This document shows positions 34,110 through 44,873 of a DNA stretch of 64,000 nt, one piece after another (position 1 is the first letter of the stretch; each line of letters opens with the position of its first letter). This stretch comes from Onthophagus taurus (Eukaryota; Arthropoda; Insecta; Coleoptera; Scarabaeidae). The notes under the pieces are model-generated. The model did no database searches and was not told the origin of the DNA. It saw only the letters and a list, made by a program, of their open reading frames with translations. The position numbers and the translations under genes were made by a program. Where the stretch lies: the NCBI RefSeq assembly GCF_036711975.1, contig NC_091976.1, positions 1,054,001 through 1,118,000 on the forward strand. The letters are read 5' to 3'.

Positions 34110-35605
34110 ATACGAAAAGATGGACGCATACAAATATGACGAAAATTGTTGTGATTATTGATTACTTACAAGACTAGCCTGTTGGATCGTCTTGGATATC
34201 ATCTTAGAACGACAAGAAAAACCCCAACATGGAGTCAGCATTCTGCTGCACAACAAGTATTTACAATAAGACTTAGAAGAAATAGACAATAGAGTTCGAA
34301 ACACTCAAAACATGAACAACGTCACAACTCATTTGATAAACCCTTATGCGCCTGATATCTCAACACCACTCGAAGAAACAGTACATTTCTATCAACAGCT
34401 CCAAGAAACAGTAGATAGGATTCACACTAGCGATAAGGTAGTAATACTCGGAGGTCTTAATGCAAGAGCTGACAATAATATAATACTCAAGGAAAACGGA
34501 GAGCTGCTAATAGACTTCTGCTCTAGAAACGAATTAAGAATAAATACATACATCCCACATAAAGAACAGTACAAATAGACCTGTAATAATAGTATAGCCA
34601 GAATGATAATATTATTACAAATCGAACAATACTTCCATCGCAAATACTACACGTAAGAATACTCACAGCCGCCAACATAAAAATGGATGATAACCTTTCC
34701 TAATACAAAGTCTTATTAAAACGATCCCAGGTGCCATCCGACAACGCTATAGTACTAACAATTTCAAACCCGGGAAAGGATACATCACAGCACGGGAACA
34801 GGAGACCTATCAGGCTCCTGACCGGGCTGTCAAGATTCCCGAAAGAATTTTGTTGGAGCGACTGCAAGAAATCCGAAAGGAACCTTTGCGGCTGTGCAAC
34901 CCAGAAGTGAATTTACGCGGCACTTTATACGATGAACGGGTACTGCAAACAATGGAGGATTGGATTGAATACGAAGTAAACGGAAATATTAAGTTTTAAC
35001 AACAAGAGCTCGAATAACAGCTCACTAGACGTCCCGAAAAAAATAGAGATGAAGAGAGACATCACATACCTGGGGTAACGGTTAACGGAAAATTGAACGC
35101 CGGAAAACAAGCAGCCAAGAGGCTAAGCATTGCGAGAAGAACGGCAAACAAGCTCTGCTTTGTTATAAGAGGGCAGTCGCCGCCTCCAGCAGCAACAAAG
35201 GTAAGGATAATAGAAGCCATAATAACGTCGCAGTTGACAATATGGAGTAGAAATCTTGAAAAGTCACTAGAATATGAAAAAATTAGGATCGTTTACAAAT
35301 ACAATCCTACGTTCAACTAACGAATACTCTATATTACGTCAGAAACGCAGACATGCTGCAAGCTATAGAGAAGAAGCCACTGTTCGAATTGCTAGAAGAA
35401 AGAAAATCCAAGTTGTTCAAAAGCTTGAAACAAAACGATGACCCGGACATGGCAAACATAGGTGGTCCTTAAGAGAGACCGGAGATGGAGGCGTATAAAG
35501 ACGCACGATATTACAAAGAAGACGATTGACGGGGGAAGGATTTAGTCGGTCAGGGTTTAGTCCCAACCCGACATTACCTTGCCGATTATGGCAGGGTGTC
35601 TGTAA
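34110..35605 (+). mobile_element. Non-LTR retrotransposon relic
   Basis: Frame 34312-34578 reads as an APE endonuclease piece (YQQLQETVDRIHTSDKVVIL then GGLNARADN, equal to the usual GDFNAR, and NGELLIDFCSRNELRINTY). Near 35050-35320 the post-RT region reads ITYLG then NGKLNAGKQAAKRLSIARRT and TIWSRNLEKS. RT between them is mostly deleted. The GC-richer 3' tail runs to about 35605. Confidence 0.65.
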
Positions 35606-35615
35606 GCAGATTCCT

Positions 35616-36106
35616 ACACTGAGGGAAATTATTCTTGACTCTCAAGAAAAATTTATTCTTGAATGTATTTCTTAGAAACAAGTATAAGAAATATTATCGA
35701 ATGAAGTATGTCATATTCTTAGCATCGAAGAATATCAATTTTTTATATCAAAAAATTCATGCTTGTGTCAATAATTTATAATACTGAAATGAAGAATTAT
35801 ACAAGATTGTTGTTACATGAATAAGTTTTTCTAAAAAGAACGATACGTTATTCTTGACTTAAGAAATCTATTCTCGATATGAAAATGGGGTTGTTGACGC
35901 AATATTAAGATACTATTTTTCAAGATTATTGATTTACTTTCACTAAGAATTCGTTTTCTTGAGAATCAAGAATATTTGTATACATGCTTTGAGAATATGT
36001 GGTTTTTCTTCACTCAACAAAATGATATTCTTGTGGATATACAAGAATATGATAAGCTTGAGCCAAGAGTAATAATCTTCGTTCAAGAATATATTTCTCT
36101 CTGTGT
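35616..36106. mobile_element. MITE with ACACTGAGGGAAAT ends and TTCTTGA motifs
   Basis: Starts ACACTGAGGGAAATTATTCT and ends TATTTCTCTCTGTGT, imperfectly inverted. TTCTTGA/TCAAGAA motifs recur through the element in both orientations. No coding frame. Confidence 0.6.
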
Positions 36107-36168
36107 AATCCCCATAGCTAGCTCAGTGTGCCTATCGAGGTATAGTGCAGATAAAAAAACAACGGCAT

Positions 36169-36610
36169 AGTCAAGAAAGTGACAAACGTTGTAAATAGAG
36201 GCTATAAACAAACCGACAAGGCGATAGTCTCAACTCTTTTTTGTTCAACTTATTAATGGACAAAATAAATAAAGTGATAGCTTTAAACCTAGTGTATAAA
36301 GCGGGCTTAAAAAAAATTTGCAAATTATGCTGCGCTGACGATGCTGCGATAATCAGCAAATCAAGCGAGCAAAGCCCTGCATACGGCTGACTCTACTTCA
36401 AAAACTAAATGCGTGATGGTAGCAAGGGAGGCAATAAGATGTATTCTGGTAGTGAAGAACATGCCATCTCGAACAAGTGCCTACTTGGGTGTACACATTT
36501 CAAGCACTCATGATCCTGCAAAGGACCTGTGACGTAACATCAACAAAGCGTTTATAATTTCAGGCTGCCAACAAGATACTGTTTGGTAGAACAAACAATA
36601 AATACAAAAA
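36169..36610 (+). mobile_element. RTE-type RT remnant
   Basis: Shifting plus frames read LMDKI, CCADDAAIISKSSEQSP (the FADD-type catalytic box as CADD), TSKTKCVMVAREAIRCILV, then SAYLGVHISST. This is the palm-to-thumb part of an RTE RT. Confidence 0.6.
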
Positions 36611-36839
36611 CAAACTTACTCCTAATGCATTCGTAAGAGCCAAAAATATATCGAAGCCCTAAAAGTTCACAAACAAAACATCCCACACAACATACAACCA
36701 ATTATTACCTGTACAAAATTAAGTACTTAACTATTATTTAAATTTCTTGCCCGCTTTGCTAACACTAGTCCTGTCTATAGATCTAAATAGATTATAAAAA
36801 CTAGAATTGAATTTATCATGTAATTTGACCAAATAATCT

Positions 36840-37480
36840 ATCCAAATTAATATACCATGTTATGTTTCCATGTAATGGAATCCATGGAAGAAATTCTTAG
36901 GAACCACACCACCTTTGCCGGTCGTCACAGCATTATTTTTCTAATTAGTGGCAACGCTTCCTTTCCACGACGGACCTCATACCGTTCTAGTAGTATGTTC
37001 TATCTCATTTGTTTGCTGTTTCAGATAACATCATTTATGAATGGTGTCCAGAACACTTATTCTTACAATGTCAGAAACCTAGGTATTATATTGGTTTCTG
37101 ATTTGACTTGGTATCTGCATTTGACATCCTAAATTTAGTTTTATTCCCTCGAAATTCTTAATGATTCCGTGCTCTCTCGACATAGAAACGTTATTAAGCA
37201 TGCTAATCCCGAATATCTTGATAAATGGAAGAACCTCATAAAAATACGGAGAAAGGAACAGGTTCGGTTCCATAGAATGAGTCTTATTATCAGCCACATT
37301 GTGCAAACAACCTCCCATAAGGTACGCAACATGGATTTAAGACGCAAATATTTTTTATATTCTATTCATTTCGATAAAGATCGGCTGCAGTTAAACCCAG
37401 AAATTATTAAATACCATAATAATAGATCTCATAACTTAACGAAGCTAATTCGTCCAATTCCTTCAACTTTGTGGTGAAAT
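36840..37480 (+). mobile_element. Decayed non-LTR 3' coding remnant
   Basis: Frame 36857-37132 ends in SYNVRNLGIILVSDLTWYLH, the typical post-RT VRNLGVxxDSxLxW motif. Frame 37169-37477 (LDKWKNLIKIRRKEQVRFHR) may be its continuation or unrelated. Support is the single motif plus context. Confidence 0.45.
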
Positions 37481-37489
37481 ACCTTATGG

Positions 37490-38405
37490 ACACTTGTATA
37501 TAAATAAGTTAACGTATAAAAGTATACCTAACTGTATTTTATAGACACCAAAAGTCTAAACATTTGAAAGAAGACGATATTGAACCGTTCTAAACGATTA
37601 ACTGTACGTTGAAATTAGTAATGGTACGTTAACAATTGTGCATCTTCAAAAAATTTATTTTAAACGGGTGTTAACTACAGTTATTAAAGATCTAATTGAA
37701 TCCGACCTAAATTATTTAAAAAAATAAATATTTTAATTGAAATCTTTTATTAAATATAACGGAAAAATATGTATTACAGTGTTTATTCACTTGAAACAAC
37801 AAATAATTTCTTTTTTTACTGTTGTAATTTAAATTAATAAATGCTGTTAATCATGTAATTTACCGCATTTTATAGATTTTATCTAGGTTGAAAAAGATAT
37901 GAATAAAAAACAATTCACAGTTTCAATGAATGCTTAACATGTCTTCTTTATAACTACATAAAATGAGTTATTACAATTAACGGTATTTGAGTTTAAAGAG
38001 ATTGAGTAATAAAAGCTTTGAACGATGGTGACTCAATCAATTTTTGGTCGGAGAAAATGTAGAAATTAATAAAACAGTTTTTCCAAGTAAAAGAAAGTGC
38101 ATATAAATCCTCTTTGGTTTTATAACAAGTTTAAAATAAACCAATTCAACTCCTATAGCAACTCAAACTGGAAAGTATAGTTAAGATTGCTAAAAATCCC
38201 ACAAGAGAAATTCTTCGATTCTAAAACGAATAACTAAATTAATATTACCTAATTTATTTATTTATTAACTTCTTTTGATTATTCTTTTCTGGTCCAAATA
38301 GTAAATGATGTTTCGTGTTCTTCTAAAGTCTCGAATGAGAAAATATTGAATGTTAAAGTGTTTTAAAGTTTAACGTTCGAATACATAGTGACTTCTTAAA
38401 GTAGG
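37490..38405. other. AT-rich intergenic DNA upstream of the DM4/12-like gene
   Basis: Nothing recognised besides the promoter that follows. Confidence 0.5.
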
Positions 38406-38411
38406 TCACGG

Positions 38412-38419
38412 TATATAAA
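38412..38419 (+). promoter_or_regulatory. TATA box of a probable upstream exon
   Basis: TATATAAA followed by a pyrimidine-rich leader and a good splice donor at 38569. Start expected near 38442. Confidence 0.5.
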
Positions 38420-38439
38420 GACAAGTTCAAGGTATGCGG

Positions 38440-38568
38440 TTACCATTAAGACTTTGAGACGACGTTGAAGCGGTTGTGCTTTCTTCTACTCTTCTTCAGT
38501 GTTGTTCACCTCTCTATACGAAGTAACAGTGATTCGTTTTTTACTTAATCGACAAAAACTGTAGAAAG
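38440..38568 (+). other. Probable 5' non-coding exon of the DM4/12-like gene
   Basis: It begins about 30 bp after the TATA box and ends GTAGAAAG before GTAATT. The coding exon at 44874 is directly preceded by a strong acceptor (TTTTACTTCCAG, 44861-44872), so an upstream leader exon must exist. This is the best candidate seen, giving a 6.3-kb intron. The link is inferred. Confidence 0.4.
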
Positions 38569-39879
38569 GTAATTTTTTATACAAATTTTTTACTTAAATT
38601 TAACACCAAAATCATTTTCAAATTGAGCAGGTAACTTTTAGGATTCTTTTTCTGTGATAATAACAGATAAGATTACCTGCTTCTAAAACCATTATTTTAT
38701 TTCTTAATGTACTTTGTTTCCAATGAAGTAAAAGTCACGTTTTTGAAAATAAAAGTACCTGTTGCGGACCCTTTCTTAGAGGGTGCAACTTCCGGAACGT
38801 ATTGTTGTAGATTTTAGTGTATCATTCGAACTTAAACGGTTAAGATGGGGTTTTAGTGAAATTTTTTTACGATAATTTGAGTTGTAATTATGAGCTTAGA
38901 AGAGGAAATTTTTAAGTATTTTCAAGGTGGGTCGATTAAGATTTATAATTATTTTATGTATAAATTAAAAGATTAAAAATTAATTAAAATATTCCAAATT
39001 AAATTTTAAAGTTCAAGGTGTACAAAATTCTTTAAGATAATTTCAGGCATCAATTTTTTTTTAATTTATAAGAAATTAATTTCGTATAAAATTTCCATAA
39101 AAAGCGATGGTCGCAACAATGTAAAATTAGTTTTTATGCAATTTCTTTAGATGAGTTAAAAAGAAATAAGAAAAGAATCTATAACCTAAATCAAAAACGT
39201 CACGGACTCTCTCCATCCTTTTATCAAACATAAAAAAGTACACAAAGAAGCTTTCATGTAACATTTTCTTTTCTTTTTTTACATTTCTTAAGAGATATTA
39301 ACACCAACGTTTTGCAATTCTTCACACTTATCTTATCTCAATTATTTCTATTCAATTTAAGTGTGGAACCCAATTTGTAACTTTTCTTAATCAATTTTAA
39401 ATTATCTATAGAATTAAATTAAAAAAGTTTATTATTACTCCTGAAAAGCTTCTATTGTCAACGAAGTCTACACTTGGTGAAAATGACATGGAGTAGGAGC
39501 TGCACAAAGTCGGACTGTGGCGATTGGAGTTTTTCTTAGTGAAAAGTGGGTCGTTCGAACATCAGTCAGTCGGTCGACGAAACTATGACGAAAGTTTTCA
39601 TCTTGTTACATATTTGTAAAAGCTGCGCTCCTATATACGACATGGAAAGTATACGCTCAAATCGAAAAGGAATCTCGAACCATTTATTATACCGTTTTCT
39701 CTTTAAAATTTAAAGAATATTTTTATTTATAATCCACAATGTTACAGCAGAAAAAATCTGTATTATTTATATATTTAACATAAACTTTCTTCGATTGTTT
39801 CCTTAAACGCAAGGAATGTCCGGGGCCAGTTTACAGGTCGTATTTTTAATGGTTCAAGTACCAAGTCATAATCAATGAC

Positions 39880-40425
39880 CAAACGTGAACATTTCCACAG
39901 ATATTGGTTCCTTTTGAAAGAACTGTTGACAATTTATCAAAAATCCATGTCACATTCACCATCCTTTCACAACGTTGACAATAGTATCCTTAATCGGTTT
40001 TCCCAGAAATATCTAAGATCTGCTTAAGAAATGTATTGTTTTACCAAAGAGTTGCAGGAGTGTATCTTGCTGCCTCGTCATTTACAAAGTGACAATCCGT
40101 CTTCAAACCAGAATAGTTCCACAAATATTGGTTTCTCTTGAAACAATTTTTGACAACTCCTCAAGAATCCATTCCAAATTCTAGATTCTTTATTGAAGCT
40201 TTATGGCTTCTTTAAATGAAAGAAATTCCAGGAACAACGTAAACAGCAATATTTTTAATCTGGGCAAACCCCAGAAACATTTAAGATATCCTTGAAGAAT
40301 ATATTGCTTCGCCAATATCTATATATATTATTGCCTCATCATTTACAAAATGACAAACCATCTCCCAATAAAAGAGTAGTTCCACAAACATTGGTAATCC
40401 ATGTCAAATTCATAATTAGTCGGAG
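39880..40425. repeat. Degenerate tandem repeat, about 200-260 bp unit
   Basis: Three diverged units share TTTCCACAGATATTGGTT-like, CATTTACAAAGTGACAA-like and AATCCATGTCA-like words at about 39885, 40110 and 40380. Located in the presumed long intron. Confidence 0.5.
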
Positions 40426-41269
40426 AAGCTTTATAATTTCCTTAAATGATTTCGATTCAGGTCGATTTTGCTGGTTGACTATGCGATGCAAATTTATTCC
40501 TTTTCTGTCTTTCCAACAAAATTTTAGATGTTGCTTTTTGCTTTTCCATGTGCTGTTCTGTCAGTTGATATGACTAGTTGCTTTTGGGTCTGGGCATCAT
40601 CTTCGTTCAATAATGCTTGTATCTCTCGTCTTCGAATTTTTTGGGTGGTTTTCCATTCGACATCGAAATCTCCAATTTTGAAACGTTGAAATCATTTATA
40701 ATAGGTTCTTCCGGACAAGGCATGATCGCAATAAATTTCTGCGAGCCTCCAGTAATTGGTGCTTTTCGGGTACAGAAGTGGCTATCTTCAAAACTCTATA
40801 CAAATTTTAATTAGCAATACGATAAAAAATAATAGAAGCGGCGTAGTCATGCTTGTCTAATACTTAAAACTTTTTTGAAGAACGTATTGTACAGTCTGAT
40901 TGTAATGCTACTTTGAAAAATGATAATTTACAAAGTGATAATTCATGTTTAAGGGAGAGTAGCTCCACATATAAAATAAGGAGATTTTCTTTCAATGATA
41001 CAAACAATTTAACAAAGATCTGGCAAATCCATAAAGTTTTACTTTTGTAAATATAACCTGTCACAATGATATTCGATTATATTTGCCACTTTATTATTTA
41101 CGTAATCTCCAGCTTTTGGATGTGAGTTACATTTATGAAGTCATTAAAAGCAAACTCTGTAATCAATTAGTAAATAATCCTCAAAGGTTGTGGCAATGTT
41201 CTGGTGTAAATGGGTTTCTGCAGAATTGGCAAGTTTTACATGATCGTTTACATTGTTGTGATAGCTGTG

Positions 41270-42690
41270 CAGAAATTGGCTATGAATTATGCTTTTTAGA
41301 TTCAATGTAAACAATTTTCATGCACAATATGCTTCTCAATCCGGTATAGTCTTGAACTAGTGATAGATTTTTTGATGTATGCCAATCCATTTTGACATGT
41401 TGGAGATTTTTCTTTATTCGTGGAAATCGTGGTAACTAAACTGGAACTAGTTGCATTTGTGATTCGTGACACACTTTTTTCCCGATCAGTAAATCATCAA
41501 TTTTGACATTTTGGAGATTTTCAACTTTATTCCTAGAAAATGGCGATAACTAGGCTGGAACTTTGTTATGGAATATGCTTTCCTTGTACAATATAAACAA
41601 TTTTCATGCGCAACACTTTTTTCTATGAATTTTTGAGTTCTGATATTGAGTAGTAATACATTTTTTAATGGAAACCATCAATTTTGACATGTGGGTGATT
41701 TACACTTTACTTACACCGTGGGTAATAGCTATGCTAGAATTTTGTTTTGGAAAAGGCTTTTTTAGCTCAATATAAACAATGTTTGTGCACTACACTTGCT
41801 CTATCGATTCTAATTTTTGAGGAGTAATACATTTTTTTAACGTAAATCATTAATTTTATCGTTTTGGAGATATTTCCTTTATTCTTAGAAACTAATGGTA
41901 GTTACGTTAAAACTGGTTATAAATTATACCTTTCAGACTCAATATGAACAATCTACGTACACAACATATTTTATGATCGGTTATTGTCTTTGAGTAGTGA
42001 TGGATTTGTTAATGTAACTCATCTTTCTTCATGTTTTAGAACTTTTTGGTTTATTTATCAAAAATAGTTTTAGCTAGACTGGAACTGGATAAAGATTGCG
42101 TTTTTTTTAGTTCAGCAGGTACTAAGTAGTTTCGTGATACATATATTTCCTCGTGTTCCTTGTAGTTTTTAAGTAGTAATAGATTTTTGCTCTGTATATT
42201 GCTTCAGTTTGATTGTTTAGAAAGATAGCTAGACTGGCATTTATTGAGATTTATATTTTGTTAATTCAATACAAACTATTTTCGTGAACAACATTCTTCC
42301 CGCTCAGCTGTAATTTTTGAACGGTGAGAGATTTTTTATTGTAACTCATCTATTTTCACATTTTAGAGATTTTTACATCAATAATAGAAACGGATAATGT
42401 AGAACCAATTACAGATTATGCTTTCTAGATTCAATGAACAATTTACACGATCAATAATAATATTTTGGAAATTTTCACTTTAATCGTACAATGTAGCTCT
42501 GGTAAAGTTAAAACTGGTTATGGATTGTACTTTTTTGGTTCAATATGACAGGTTTTCGTATTCAACATTTTTTCCAATTCGTTACAGTTTTTTCTAGTGA
42601 TAAAATTTTCACTCTAAACCATTAATTTCGACATTTTAAGGATTTTGTCTGCAATCCTAGTAAGTGGTAATAGCTTGATTGAACCTGATT
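41270..42690. repeat. Degenerate tandem repeat, about 200-bp unit, seven or so copies
   Basis: Recurrent words in fixed order are TTATGxATTATGCTTTTT, TTCAATATAAACAATTTTC, AGTAGTGATAGATTTTTT, CATCAATTTTGACATTTTGG and AGCTAGACTGGAACT. Units start near 41270, 41560, 41740, 41920, 42080, 42250, 42410 and 42500. Divergence suggests an old array. Located in the presumed intron. Confidence 0.7.
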
Positions 42691-42711
42691 AAAGATTATA
42701 TCTTCGCAAAA

Positions 42712-43450
42712 GTTTCTCAAAAGAAAAATAACTAAACTTCAAAGTCAAAAGAGATCTGAGTTTTGTGGAGTTACGAATTTTGCTCAAAGTAAGTTTTCAT
42801 CGTTTAACAACCACGTTTGTCCTAAGGTTGTCAGAGAGCTTTTCTGACGAACTTCCTTAACTGAAGAGGCCAATCGAAATCGAAACAAAAATATAGTCTG
42901 TTATGTTTGTCGAAAGATGCATTTTGAACGTAGTCTTTCTGAGACACAATGTCTTTTGCTTGCCAAATCTTTCCAAATTGCAAAGTTTGCACAAATCTGG
43001 AAAAGGCTTTGCTTTTGACGAAGTGAAACAGTTTGCGTGAAAATGGGATTCATTCAAAGTAGTTTTGTTTGCAGATTTACACAAGGTGTAGTGGGTCTGG
43101 TTCTCATCAGCACGACGAAGAAGTCGTGGAACGAAGGTTTTGCGGAGCGATGTTGATAAAATCATTTCTCAAAAGATAAAGAACTAAAGTTCAAAGTCAA
43201 AAGATATCTGAGTTTTGTGCAATTACGAATTTTGCCCAAAGTAAGCTTTCATTTTTTAATAGCCACTTATGTCCTAAAGTAGTTAGAGGCCTTTCTGACG
43301 AACTTTTTTAACTGAAGAGACCAATCGGAGTCGAAACAAAAGCGTAGTCTCTTATGTTTGTCGAACGATGCTTTCTAACCGCTGTCTTTCTGAGACACAA
43401 TGCCTTTTGCCTGCCAAATCTTTCCAAAGTGCGACATTACACCCTGTGAA
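42712..43450. repeat. Two direct copies of a roughly 455-bp unit, the second truncated
   Basis: TCTCAAAAGAAAAATAACTA at 42715 recurs as TCTCAAAAGATAAAGAACTA at 43168. The following 270 bp stay alignable, including CTGACGAACTT, CTGAAGAG-CCAATCG and CTTTCTGAGACACAATG. Part of the first unit's right side recurs inverted at about 43480-43600. Confidence 0.7.
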
Positions 43451-43649
43451 AACCTGCACATTCGCAGAACAACTATGAATGGTTCCCATTTTGTCTTTGA
43501 CGCAAACTGTTGCGCATTCGTCAAACTGTTTCACTTCGTCAAAAGCAAAGCCTTTTGCAGATTTATACAAACCTCGCACTTTGGAAAAATTTGGCAAGCA
43601 AAAGACCATCCATTTCGATATTTTGGAGATTATTACATAATATAACATT

Positions 43650-44860
43650 ATTAAATTGTTATATTTAAACGTCTAAAGTTATTTTAAAAATCAACTTGAT
43701 TATATTTTTAAGTTGTCCAATTCATTCCTCTTTAACTTTTTGCCAAGGAACGGTAATTTCCGGTGATATGCAAAAGAAGTTGTTTTAAAGGAATCGAAAC
43801 TCGTACACGCATAGCAAAGAGTAGGTTGTATAACGGTTAAGAAGAAGCCGAAGGAGAAAGAGAAGTGGCACAAGGTCATGTATATTTTCAAGCCTAGTGC
43901 CCTACAGACGATTAATTTTTGTTGTTTCGTTTTCTTGAAAAACTTCTCTGGAGAGGTTTTGTTCTCGCTAGAATGCTGGAAGGATAATTTACCGTTTAGT
44001 CACCGGAAAACCGGACTCAACGTCAGGTTATTGAACGAAGTGGTTCTCGGTTCAAGTTCAAGGATTTAAAAAGTTTTTCAAGATTACTTTCGCATCTTTA
44101 GAAACAAATTTTACTTAGAAATTTACCAAAGAATGATTTTGAACAAAGCATTTTAAAATCATCTATAATCTTATAAATTAGCGGATTTTTTAACTTTCTA
44201 TTTTTTTGTTCTTTACTTTGTTTTATTGTTAAACATAAATACATAATACTATTATGCAATTTACATTGTTTTAGTCGTTTTTTTGAAAAATCTATTGTTG
44301 AGTTTAAATTATCCTTGGAATCCTGCGCTAAAATTGGAAAACAATCGTTTTAGGTCAATGTGCTCAATAAAAACCGTGAATAACAGTGCTGAAGAGCTCA
44401 TACGAATTTCTTCATTTATGTGTGTTAATAAAGTGTGTCGAATAGTTGTCTTTAAGTAATATTAACGGTTTATAATATTTTATTGTTACCACTTGGAAAT
44501 ACTTTGAAATAATTTATTGTATATAAATACTTAAAAATCGTATTTAAGAAAGTTATAAAATATCTTTGCATTTTAATAAAGCTAAAAACTTCTTAGTACT
44601 CTTAAAAACTAATTCAACACCATCCGGCTTTCTCCAACTTAACCTCAAAGTAATTAGTTTTACTCCAAATCCTATTGAGAACCAACTTTCTTCAACAAAC
44701 CTTCACGACTACTCTTTGTATTTGTTTGCCGTTAGTTTTTAATAGTCCCGTTATACAAATCGATCAATTAGCGATTTATCCAAGAAATTAACATCTTCAT
44801 GAACTCAATTCAACAACTAAAATAAACAATTAACGGTTACTCACAAATTTTTAACTTTTA
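43650..44860. other. Intron sequence, nothing recognised
   Basis: AT-rich. No frame with domain support. Confidence 0.5.
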
Positions 44861-44873
44861 TTTTACTTCCAGA

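Noticed and set aside
39540-39600. ATCAGTCAGTCGG as an initiator/DPE promoter of the DM4/12-like gene
   Set aside because: The word resembles insect Inr, but there is no good downstream donor nearby. The TATA promoter at 38412 with a donor at 38569 is better.
42857-43165. 102-residue minus frame in the 455-bp repeat, and the 98-residue one at 43352-43648
   Set aside because: Open in part by chance in repeat units. No conserved domain, no start context or splice sites.
43310-43370. CTGAAGA-GACCAATCGGAGTC-GAAAC as a hammerhead (and its sister at 42860)
   Set aside because: The core words are there, but no stem I can form around them and stem II fails in the sister copy. Treated as coincidence.
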